Assembly (NCBI RefSeq): GCF_020523605.1
Contig: NZ_JAJAQI010000004.1
Coordinates: 62,001-126,000, forward strand
Length of the DNA stretch: 64,000 bases
Source of the DNA: Roseicella aerolata
GTDB taxonomy: Bacteria > Pseudomonadota > Alphaproteobacteria > Acetobacterales > Acetobacteraceae
Direction: 5' to 3'
Both the position numbers and the translations under genes were made by a program. The first letter of the stretch is position 1. Each line of letters opens with the position of its first letter. Below, in pieces: positions 13,887 to 21,491 of this stretch. The notes under the pieces were generated by a model that saw only the letters and a list, made by a program, of their open reading frames with translations, was not told the DNA's origin and searched no databases.

Positions 13887-14773
13887 TGGAGGGCATGCAG
13901 GCCATTGCGCCGCCGGGCGGCGTGGCGATCGCGGGCGGCGATTGGGCGGCGGTGCTGCTGCCAGGGCAGGGCGCCGCCTTCGCGCGCCTCGCCTGGCGCG
14001 GCGTCGAGGTGCTCGCGCCCCTGCCGCTCGGCGCCGATCCGAATGCAAGCTTCGCGGGCGCCTTCCTGATGGCGCCCTGGGCCAACCGGCTGGATGACGG
14101 ACGGCTGCCGGTCGGCGGCATCCCCTACCACCTGCCGGTCAACCACCCGGCGGATGACACCGCCATCCATGGCCTGGTGCGCGACGCGCCCTGGCAGGTG
14201 GCGGAGGAAGGCGCGGCGCGGCTGGTCCTCACCCAGGTGGGCGATGCCGAGGCCGCGGGCGTGCCCTGGCACTGGCAGGCGCGGCTGGAGGTGGCGCTCG
14301 GCGCGGCCGGCGCCGCCATCGCACTGACGCTGACCAATGCCGGCACGCTGCCCTTCCCCTTCGGCTGCGGCTGGCATCCTTTCTTCGCGCGCCCGGCCGG
14401 CACGCGGCTGCGCTTCGCCGCGACCACGCTCTTCGCCCGCGATGCGCGCTGCCTACCCATCGCGGCGCAGCCCAGCCCGGGAGTCGATGGCGACGAGCAT
14501 GCCTATGAGGGGCTCGACACGCATTTCGCGGGCTGGGATGGCGCGGCGGAGATCCTGCGCCCGGACATGCTGCTGCGCCTGCAGGCGAGCGGGGCCTGGG
14601 CCGGCAACCTGCAGGTCTTCGCGCCGGCCGGCAGCGCCATCCTCTGCGTGGAGCCGGTGAGCCATGTGCCGGATGCGCCGAACCGGCCAGGCTTTGCCGG
14701 CCATGGTTCGCTGACCATGCTGTCGCCCGGCGATGCGCTGCAGGCGCGGCTGGTGATCTCCGCCGCCATCTGA
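13886..14773 (+). CDS. Aldose 1-epimerase family protein
   Basis: A 295-residue galactose-mutarotase-fold protein. It shows the substrate-site pattern APWANRLDDGRL, the histidine of DDTAIHGLVRDAPW, and the second histidine in FGCGWHPFF, followed by a late acidic residue in VEPVSHVPDAPN. It would interconvert alpha and beta anomers of an aldose or uronate. The start overlaps the stop of the uronate dehydrogenase (TGATG), implying translational coupling and a shared substrate. Confidence 0.88.
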   Translation: MEGMQAIAPPGGVAIAGGDWAAVLLPGQGAAFARLAWRGVEVLAPLPLGADPNASFAGAFLMAPWANRLDDGRLPVGGIPYHLPVNHPADDTAIHGLVRDAPWQVAEEGAARLVLTQVGDAEAAGVPWHWQARLEVALGAAGAAIALTLTNAGTLPFPFGCGWHPFFARPAGTRLRFAATTLFARDARCLPIAAQPSPGVDGDEHAYEGLDTHFAGWDGAAEILRPDMLLRLQASGAWAGNLQVFAPAGSAILCVEPVSHVPDAPNRPGFAGHGSLTMLSPGDALQARLVISAAI

Positions 14774-14798
14774 CACCGGCCGGCATCGGTCCTGACCT

Positions 14799-14846
14799 GC
14801 GGCCTGCCACGCCACCACGGGCGGCGTGGCAGGCCGCCCGTGGTGG
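14799..14846. promoter_or_regulatory. Interleaved double inverted repeat (A-B-A'-B')
   Basis: GCGGCCTGCCACGCC at 14799-14813 is perfectly complementary to 14823-14837. CCACCACGGGCGGC at 14812-14825 is perfectly complementary to 14833-14846. The four arms interleave, so the strand can form one hairpin or the other, or a pseudoknot, but not both hairpins fully. It lies 26 bp after the aldose epimerase stop and 390 bp before the next gene. There is no T-tract. The rest of the gap 14774-15234 holds repeat R3 and no gene I can support. Confidence 0.55.
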
Positions 14847-15029
14847 GGCCGGCGACGAGGGCCGCGGAGATGTGCCCGCATCGCCGCAGGGCCGTATGAT
14901 GAGACCTGAGCGCGGGTCCGATGATCCACATGCTGTAGCGGCCATTACAGGCGTCCAGACACCACAGGCTGCGTCTCCGGCGATCCGCGCGCAGGTCTCA
15001 TGATACCGACGGCCCGATCATTGGCCCCT

Positions 15030-15135
15030 GCAGCGGGCGCCAGCCGGCGCGGCGGTCGCTCCTGCCGCCCGCCGCAAGTGCGGCGCTCCTGCCCGGATGC
15101 GATCACGCATCCGGGGCGCCGGCATGAGTCCCGCG
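15030..15135. repeat. R3 repeat, copy 1
   Basis: Its core is a perfect 9-bp hairpin CCGGATGCG-atca-CGCATCCGG, preceded by GCTCCTGC and followed by CGCCGGCATGAG. A second copy with the same order and spacing lies at 19375-19480. Similarity extends upstream through a GGCGG/CCGCC-rich stretch. The copy sits in the gap before the histone-like gene. Confidence 0.6.
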
Positions 15136-15234
15136 TGCCGCATGTCGCGCCGCATCGCGCCGCCCAAGGGGCGCGCGGGAACGCTTGCCGTGGCGTGACG
15201 TTGCCTGATGCAACCGCCCCACACGGGAAACAGC

Positions 15235-17148
15235 ATGGCCGGCGTTGCCCGCAAGTCCGATCCCGATCTCTGGGAAAGCGTGAAGTCCGAGATCACCGCG
15301 GGCGACAAGGGCGGCAAGGCGGGGCAGTGGTCCGCGCGCAAGGCGCAGCTCGCCAGTGCGGAATACCAGCGCCGCGGCGGCGGCTATGTTGGCCGCAAAT
15401 CTGCCGACAACCATCTCAGCGCATGGACCACCGAGGAATGGGGCACGCGCTCCGGCCGGGACTCGCTGGAGACCGGCGAACGCTATCTGCCGCGCAATGT
15501 GCGTGAGCGGCTGCCGGATGCGGACTACGACCGCAGCAGTGCCGTCAAGCGGCACGACCTGCGGCGGGGCCGGCAATTCTCCGCGCAGCCGCCGGACGTC
15601 GCCGCCAGGGCCGCGGCGCTGCGGCAGGAGGCCCACCATCAAGGACATGGGAGAGGGAACGCCATGGCGGAGCCGGAGGACAGGGCGGCGCGGGCCTTCC
15701 GCGAACTGGTGAACATGGATGCGGCGGAGCTGCGCCGCTGGCTGGAGACGGAGCAAAGCCAGAGCGTCGGCTGGGTGCATGAGGGCGAGGAGGAGGCGGT
15801 CGGTCACCAGTCCGGCCGGCAGATCCTCGAGATCCTCGAAGGTGGCGACCTGGACGAGGCGGACGAGGCCTTCCTGCAGAAGGTGGTCGGCTACATTCGC
15901 CGCCACCTGGCGCAGCGGCCGGAGGGCGACATCGCCGAGACGCGCTGGCGCTACTCGCTGATGAACTGGGGACATGATCCGATGCAGGACAGCGACACCG
16001 ATCAGCAGGAGGCCGAGGAGCACGCCATGCAGGACGAGAGCGAAGAGACCGGCCGGACGGACGAGCAGGCGGCGGAAGGGGAGGCGCCCGCGCCGCGCCG
16101 GCGCCGGGCGACCGGCACGCGCAGCCGCCGCAGCGCGACGGAAGGCGAGGGCGAGGAGGCCGAAGCCAAGCCGCGCCGCACCCGGCGCAGCGCCGCGACC
16201 AGCGAGGAAGGCGAGGGCGAGGAGGCGGCGGCCCCCGCCCGCCGCACCCGCCGCAGCACAACCGGCGCCACGCGCGGCGCCGCCGGCCGCACCACCGCCG
16301 CGGCCAAGGGTGGCCGCGCCAGCGCCGGCACGGCGAAGCGGGCGAGCGGGACGACGGCGCGCGGCACCTCGGCGGCCAAGGGCGGCCGCGGCACGGCGAC
16401 CGCCACACGCGGCAAGGCGGCCAGTCCGGCGCGCAAGACCACGCGCAGCGCCACTGGCCGCGCGGCGCAGAGCGAGGGCGGCCGCAAGGGCGGCAGCGCC
16501 CGCACCCCGCGCAAGGCTGCCGCGGCGCGCAGCAACGGCGCGAAGGGCGGCGCCGCCCGCAGCACGGCCGCACGGCGCGGCACTGCCGCCGGCACGAAGC
16601 GCACCACTGGCACAACCGCGAAGCGTGGGGCGGCAACGGGCACGAAGCGGGCGACCGGCACCGCCGCGACGCGAGGGACGGCCACCAAGCGCACCACCGG
16701 CACCGCCGCCAAGCGCGGCACCGGCACCACTGCAAAGCGTGGCGCGGCCGCGGGCACGAAGCGGACGACCGGCACCGCCGCGGCGCGCGGCACCGCTGCC
16801 AAGCGCGGCACCGGCACGACCGCAAAGCGCGGCGCGGCGACGGGCACGAAGCGGGCGACCGGCACCGCCGCGGCGCGCGGCACGGCCACCAAGCGCACCA
16901 CCGGCGGCACCGCCAAGCGCACCGCCGGCGGCACGACAAAGCGCAGCACCGGCACCGGTACCAAGCGCGCCTCCGGCAGCACGGCGACGAAGCGGACCGC
17001 CGGCAGCACCGCGAAGCGTGGCACCGGCACGGGTGCGAAGCGCGCGACCGGTGCGGCCGGCCGCACCCCGGCGGCGGCCAAGGGCGGCCGTGCCAGCGGT
17101 GGCAGCAGCCGGCGCGGCACGACCTCCCGCAGTCGCAATCGGGACTGA
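15235..17148 (+). CDS. Two-domain protein with histone H1-like basic tail
   Basis: A single 637-residue frame with three parts. Residues 1-140 contain DLWESVKSEITAGDKGGKAG and GRKSADNHLSAWTTEEWGT, which I recognise as DUF5872-like. Residues 144-250 contain FRELVNMDAAELRRWLETEQ, GHQSGRQILEIL and SLMNWGHDP, which I recognise as DUF3140-like. Residues 260-637 are a low-complexity Lys/Arg/Ala/Thr/Gly tail built from TAKRGTGT-like units, like histone H1 C-termini. Two long near-identical tail blocks start at 16621 and 16825, 204 bp apart. A role in nucleoid or DNA binding is inferred from the tail. ATG 15235 has GGGAAA upstream. The ATG at 15664 (residue 144) has GGGAGAGGG six bases upstream and could start a shorter product. 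Confidence 0.8.
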   Translation: MAGVARKSDPDLWESVKSEITAGDKGGKAGQWSARKAQLASAEYQRRGGGYVGRKSADNHLSAWTTEEWGTRSGRDSLETGERYLPRNVRERLPDADYDRSSAVKRHDLRRGRQFSAQPPDVAARAAALRQEAHHQGHGRGNAMAEPEDRAARAFRELVNMDAAELRRWLETEQSQSVGWVHEGEEEAVGHQSGRQILEILEGGDLDEADEAFLQKVVGYIRRHLAQRPEGDIAETRWRYSLMNWGHDPMQDSDTDQQEAEEHAMQDESEETGRTDEQAAEGEAPAPRRRRATGTRSRRSATEGEGEEAEAKPRRTRRSAATSEEGEGEEAAAPARRTRRSTTGATRGAAGRTTAAAKGGRASAGTAKRASGTTARGTSAAKGGRGTATATRGKAASPARKTTRSATGRAAQSEGGRKGGSARTPRKAAAARSNGAKGGAARSTAARRGTAAGTKRTTGTTAKRGAATGTKRATGTAATRGTATKRTTGTAAKRGTGTTAKRGAAAGTKRTTGTAAARGTAAKRGTGTTAKRGAATGTKRATGTAAARGTATKRTTGGTAKRTAGGTTKRSTGTGTKRASGSTATKRTAGSTAKRGTGTGAKRATGAAGRTPAAAKGGRASGGSSRRGTTSRSRNRD

Positions 17149-17180
17149 TCTTCGCGCCGGAAGATCCTGACGTTCCGGAC

Positions 17181-17212
17181 GGGCCCCACCCCAGCCTGCT
17201 GCGGTGGGGCCC
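17181..17212. terminator. Strong hairpin after the histone-like gene
   Basis: GGGCCCCACC at 17181-17190 pairs perfectly with GGTGGGGCCC at 17203-17212 and is extended by flanking CCG/CGG. It begins 33 bp after the stop codon. There is no T-tract, so terminator function is inferred from position. The rest of the 363-bp gap before the acyl-CoA dehydrogenase shows nothing I can name. Confidence 0.45.
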
Positions 17213-17511
17213 GGACGTCGCGGCGGCGCCCGGGGCAGAGCGGGCTTGCCTCGCGCCGCCGAGCATGCGGGGGCAATGCGCGCCGCCGGTCCAGGCATCC
17301 GCCCGCCGGGCCGGGCATGACCCGGCGGCACCGCCATGGATGCCGCCATCCACCGGCCGCAGGCGGCACGGGGTGGCGCCCCGGCCATGCCCCATCCGGG
17401 CTGCCTCCTCGGAGGGCGGCGCGCCTGACCGGCTTGCCCTCCCCAACGGTCCATGGTGAACCCAGATCCGGGCTTGCCCGCACCCGCATCTCCAGGGGTT
17501 CAGGAACCGCC

Positions 17512-19161
17512 ATGACCGCCACCACCCCCGCCGACGACCTGATCTTCGGCCTCACCCGCGTCATCGACCTGCCCGGACTGACCGCCGCCGGCGGCGCGCC
17601 GCTCGGGGCGGAGGATATCGCGGCCATCATCGGGGAGGCCGACCGCTTCGCCCGCGAACTGCTCTGGCCCAACGCCCAGGCGGCCGACCGGCATGGCGCC
17701 ATCCTGGAGAACGGCGTGGTCCGGACGCCCGAGAGCTACAAGGCCGCCTACCGGGCCTGGATCGAGGGCGGCTGGCAGGGCCTGGCCGCCCCGGCCGAGG
17801 TGAACGGCATCGAGGTGGGCGGGCAGGAACTGCCCCAGGCGCTCTGGATGGCGGTCTGCGAACTGGTCACCTCGGGTGACATGTCCTTCAGCCTCTGCCC
17901 GCTGCTCTCCGTCGGCGCCATCGAGGCGATCGCCCGCTTCGCCGCGCCCGCCCAGCAGGAGGCCTGGCTGCCGAAGCTGATCAGCGGCGAGTGGACCGGC
18001 ACAATGTGCTTGACCGAGCCGCAGGCGGGCAGCGACCTGTCGCAGGTCCGCACCAAGGCGGAGCCGGACGGGACGGGCAGCTACCGGATCACCGGCCAGA
18101 AGATCTACATCACCTGGGGCGAGCACGACCTTACGGAGAACACGCTGCACCTGATCCTGGCGCGGCTGCCCGACGCCCCGCCCGGCACCCGGGGCATCAG
18201 CCTGTTCGCCGCGCCCAAGGTGCTGCCCGACGGCACCCGCAACGCGCTCCGCTGCGGCGGGCTCGAGAAGAAGATGGGCATCCATGCCTCGCCCACCTGC
18301 GTCATGCTGTTCGAGGGCGCGGAGGCGCAGCTGGTCGGCGAGCCGAATCGCGGCCTGAATGCCATGTTCGCCATGATGAACGCGGCCCGCCTCGGCGTCG
18401 GCGTCGAGGGGGTGGCGCAGGGCGCCCGTGCCCTCGCGCTGGCCGAGCCCTATGCCGAGCAGCGCGTGCAGGGCGGCCAGCCGATCAGCCGGCACCCCGA
18501 CGTGGTGCGCATGCTGGCCGAAATCCGCGCCATCACCCTGGCAGGCCGGCTGCTGGCGCTCGAGGCCGGCGCCGCGCTCGACCGCGCCCGGCTGCTGAAG
18601 GATGCGGAGGCCGATGCGCGCGTCGCCCTGCTGACGCCGATCGTGAAGGCCTGGTGCACCGACCGCGGCGTCGATTGTGCCAGCCTCGGCATCCAGGTGC
18701 ATGGCGGCATGGGCTTCGTCGAGGATACCGGCGCCGCGCAGGTGCTGCGGGACGCCCGCATCGCCCCGATCTATGAGGGGACCAACGGCATCCAGGCGAT
18801 GGACCTGGTCGGCCGCAAGCTGTTCCGCGACGGCGGGGCGCATATGCGCGGCCTGCTGGCGGAGGTGCAGGCCGCCGACCCGCGCCTGGCCCCTGCGGTC
18901 GCGGCCATGACCCGCGCGACCGACTGGATGCTCGACCGTGGCCTGAAGGACGCCAATGCCGCCCAGGCCTCGGCGGCGGCCTATCTGGATGCCGCGGGCT
19001 GGACGCTCGGCGGCTGGATGCTGGCCCGCGCCGCGGCGGCCGATGAGCGCTATGCGCCGATCGCCGCCTTCTACCTCGCGCGCCTCCTGCCGCGTGCGGC
19101 CGCCCGCGTCGCGGAGATCGAGGCGGCGGACAGCCTGCTGGCCCTGCTGCCGGCCGCCTGA
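17512..19161 (+). CDS. Acyl-CoA dehydrogenase, long C-terminal type
   Basis: A 549-residue flavin acyl-CoA dehydrogenase of the DmdC-like long class, roughly 150 residues longer than classical enzymes. CLTEPQAGSDLSQVRT marks the FAD-binding middle domain. LGIQVHGGMGFVEDTG and PIYEGTNGIQAMDL mark the C-terminal helical domain, with candidate catalytic base E422 in YEGTNG. It would oxidise an acyl-CoA to the 2-enoyl-CoA with electrons passing to ETF. DmdC enzymes act on methylmercaptopropionyl-CoA, but the substrate here is unknown. The ATG at 17512 has AGGA upstream. It appears monocistronic. Confidence 0.88.
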   Translation: MTATTPADDLIFGLTRVIDLPGLTAAGGAPLGAEDIAAIIGEADRFARELLWPNAQAADRHGAILENGVVRTPESYKAAYRAWIEGGWQGLAAPAEVNGIEVGGQELPQALWMAVCELVTSGDMSFSLCPLLSVGAIEAIARFAAPAQQEAWLPKLISGEWTGTMCLTEPQAGSDLSQVRTKAEPDGTGSYRITGQKIYITWGEHDLTENTLHLILARLPDAPPGTRGISLFAAPKVLPDGTRNALRCGGLEKKMGIHASPTCVMLFEGAEAQLVGEPNRGLNAMFAMMNAARLGVGVEGVAQGARALALAEPYAEQRVQGGQPISRHPDVVRMLAEIRAITLAGRLLALEAGAALDRARLLKDAEADARVALLTPIVKAWCTDRGVDCASLGIQVHGGMGFVEDTGAAQVLRDARIAPIYEGTNGIQAMDLVGRKLFRDGGAHMRGLLAEVQAADPRLAPAVAAMTRATDWMLDRGLKDANAAQASAAAYLDAAGWTLGGWMLARAAAADERYAPIAAFYLARLLPRAAARVAEIEAADSLLALLPAA

Positions 19162-19695
19162 GGCGGCCCTTTGGGCCGTGCTGCCGCGGCGGGACGGTCC
19201 GGTGCCCGGCGGCAGGTATCGTCCCGTCCCTGCCCGGTCGCGCGCAGCAAGGCGGCATCTGGTTCCGGCGCGCTGCCATGGCAGGCGGGTGTCGCGGCTG
19301 CGCGCCGGGCCGGGCGCCAGAGCGGCTCGCATGGCGGCGTGGTACCGGTCGCCATGATGGGGCGATCCCTGCCGCGCAGGCGGCAGCCCGTGCCGGGGCG
19401 GCGTCCGCCACCCGCCGCCGGTGCGATGCTCCGGCCCGGATGCGGTCACGCATCCGGGCCGTCGGCATGAGCCGCCATGGTCGGGGCCGCCCGCCACCAT
19501 GCCCTGCGCTCGGCATGCCGAAAGTGATGCCTTGGGCCGCGCGCATGCCGGCTGGCGCGTCAGTCGTGCCTGACATTTGCGTGTCACGGAAACCGCGCAA
19601 TCCTGCTGATCAGGCTCGCCACGGCGCGGTTTATTGCGGGGCGGCACACTTGCGGATGGGGCGCCCGGGGGCATCTGCCACACACCGATGAGACA
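19162..19695. other. 534-bp non-coding gap before the carotenoid locus
   Basis: No reading frame here has a recognisable protein. The gap contains R3 copy 2 (19375-19480) and further palindromic GC-rich stretches. Just before crtN the sequence becomes slightly less GC-rich (cgcggtttattgcgg around 19626), the likeliest place for the locus promoter. No -35/-10 pair could be assigned with confidence. Confidence 0.5.
19375..19480. repeat. R3 repeat, copy 2
   Basis: The core hairpin CCGGATGCG-gtca-CGCATCCGG (9-bp perfect stem) is preceded by GATGCTCCGGC and followed by CCGTCGGCATGAGCC. It matches copy 1 at 15030-15135 in order and orientation. It lies in the non-coding gap upstream of crtN. Confidence 0.6.
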
Positions 19696-19716
19696 GTGCA
19701 GGACCCTCCGCCGCGC

Positions 19717-21306
19717 ATGAACGCCCCGATTGCCGCCCCTGCCCTGAAAGCCCCCCGTACACGCGTTGCCATTATCGGTGCCGGCCCCGGTGGCCTCGCC
19801 ACGGCGATGCTGCTGGCCGCCCGGGGCGTGCAGGTCACCGTCTATGAGAAGGACAAGGTCGTCGGCGGCCGCACCCGCACGATGACGACGCCCGAAGGCT
19901 ATCGCTTCGACCTGGGCCCGACCTTCTTCCTCTACCCCCGCGTGATCGCCGAGATCTTCGAGAGCGTCGGGACGCGGCTGGAGGAGGAGGTGACGCTGCG
20001 GCGGGTCGATCCGCTCTACCGGCTGTTCTTCGAGGATGCCTCGAGCATCGATGCGAGCGCCGACCCGGCGCGGATGGAAGCCGAGATCGCCAAGCTCTGC
20101 CCGGAGGATGCCAGGGGCTTCCGCCCCTTCATCGCCGAGAACCGCGCCAAGCTGGATGCCTTCCGGCCGGTGCTGGAGAAGCCCTTCCAGTCCGTCTTCC
20201 GCTTCCTGCACCCGGAATTGCTGCGCAGCCTGCCGCTGCTGCGGCCGCACAGCACGGTGGACAAGGACCTGGCGCGGCATTTCAGCCACCCGCTGGTGCG
20301 CCTCGCCTTCTCCTTCCAGACCAAGTATCTGGGGATGTCGCCCTTCCGCTGCCCCAGCCTCTTCACGATCCTCAGCTTCCTCGAATACGAGCACGGGATC
20401 TGGCATATCGAGGGCGGCGTCGGCACGATCTCCGAGGCCATGGCGCGGGTGGCCCAGCAATTGGGCGCCGAGATCCGGCTGGAGACGCCGGTCGAGCGCA
20501 TCGCCTTCGCGGGCCGGAAGGCAACCGGGCTGCAGGTCGGCGGCCGGCATGTCCCGGCCGATGCGGTCGTCATGAACGCGGATTTCGCGCATGCCATGCC
20601 GGGGCTGGTGCCGGAGGGGCTGCGCCCGCGCTGGGACGACCGGAAGATCGAGACGGCCCGTTATTCCTGCTCGACCTTCATGCTCTATCTGGGCATCGAG
20701 GGCTCCTACCCCGAACTCGCGCATCACACGGTGATGCTCTCCAAGGGCTATGAGCGGAACATCCGCCAGCTGGAGGCCGGGATCGTTCCGGACGAGCCCA
20801 GCCTCTATCTGCACAACCCGAGCATCCTCGACCCCACCATGGCGCCGCCGGGCCATTCGGCGCTCTACCTGCTGGTGCCGGTGCCGAACATGCGCGACAG
20901 CCTGGCCCGCGGCGTGGACTGGGCGCGGGAGACGCCGCGCTTCCGCAGCCTGGTGATGCAGCGGCTGGCGCTGCTCGGCCTGGGCGACCTGGAGAGCCGC
21001 ATCCGCCATGAGCGGGTGGTGACGCCGCGCGAGTGGCGGGACAGCTATGCGGTCGGCCATGGCGCCACCTTCAACCTCAGCCATGACTTGCGGCAGATGC
21101 TCTGCTTCCGGCCGGGGAACCGGTTCGAGGGGGTGGACGGGGTCTATCTGGTCGGTGGCGGCACCCATCCCGGCAGCGGCCTGCCGGTGATCTATGAGGG
21201 TGCGCGGATCACCACCGGGCTGCTCGCCAAGGATCTCGGGCTCCAGCCCGGGCGGGTGCAGGCGCCGATCGGCGGGATGGCGCCGGCGCTGCAGCCGGCG
21301 CGTTAG
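19717..21306 (+). CDS. crtN: CrtN-like C30 carotenoid (squalene/diapophytoene) desaturase
   Basis: A 529-residue CrtI/CrtN-family FAD amine-oxidoreductase-fold enzyme. The dinucleotide-binding motif is VAIIGAGPGGLATAMLLAA near the N-terminus, followed by VVGGRTRT and FDLGPTFFLYP. The middle segment FQTKYLGMSPFRCPSLFTIL and HIEGGVGTISEAMARV align by eye with staphylococcal CrtN. The C-terminal FAD motif is VYLVGGGTHPGSGLPVIYEG. It would introduce the conjugated double bonds into a C30 backbone. As hpnCDE lie downstream and no crtM is present, squalene is the likely substrate. ATG 19717 is preferred over GTG 19696. The TAG stop begins a diverged R1-like sequence. Confidence 0.85.
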   Translation: MNAPIAAPALKAPRTRVAIIGAGPGGLATAMLLAARGVQVTVYEKDKVVGGRTRTMTTPEGYRFDLGPTFFLYPRVIAEIFESVGTRLEEEVTLRRVDPLYRLFFEDASSIDASADPARMEAEIAKLCPEDARGFRPFIAENRAKLDAFRPVLEKPFQSVFRFLHPELLRSLPLLRPHSTVDKDLARHFSHPLVRLAFSFQTKYLGMSPFRCPSLFTILSFLEYEHGIWHIEGGVGTISEAMARVAQQLGAEIRLETPVERIAFAGRKATGLQVGGRHVPADAVVMNADFAHAMPGLVPEGLRPRWDDRKIETARYSCSTFMLYLGIEGSYPELAHHTVMLSKGYERNIRQLEAGIVPDEPSLYLHNPSILDPTMAPPGHSALYLLVPVPNMRDSLARGVDWARETPRFRSLVMQRLALLGLGDLESRIRHERVVTPREWRDSYAVGHGATFNLSHDLRQMLCFRPGNRFEGVDGVYLVGGGTHPGSGLPVIYEGARITTGLLAKDLGLQPGRVQAPIGGMAPALQPAR

Positions 21307-21400
21307 GACCGATCGCGGGAGGGTGCGCATGCCCGCATGCGGGGCTCCGCGCGAAGGGGAATGAGCGGCCGCGATCGCCTGGGGCGGGAGCACCGGGCGG
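21304..21400 (-). repeat. Possible diverged R1 repeat after crtN
   Basis: From the TAG stop of crtN the sequence reads TAG-gacc-GATCGCGG-gAGGG-TGCG with a CATGCCCGCATG palindrome. This resembles the start of R1 (TAG-agcg-GATCGCGG-aGGGGCGT). The second hairpin of R1 is not convincing here. I regard it as a decayed copy, with low confidence. Confidence 0.35.
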
Positions 21401-21491
21401 CGATCGCGGGCAGGATCAGGCATGGGTCCGGGGCCGGGCTGGCCGGGATGCGGCCGGCACGGATCCGGGGACGGAGACAGGAGACAGGGCC

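Noticed and set aside
16590-17060. CRISPR-like or minisatellite array
   Set aside because: The repeats are in frame, degenerate and encode TAKRGTGT-like units of the histone-like tail; there are no unique spacers.
17500-21423. Very long minus-strand open frame (about 1300 codons) opposite the acyl-CoA dehydrogenase and crtN
   Set aside because: Antisense shadow of two well-supported plus-strand genes; its composition (Arg/Gly/His/Gln-rich) shows no family motif. Long antisense frames are expected at this GC content.
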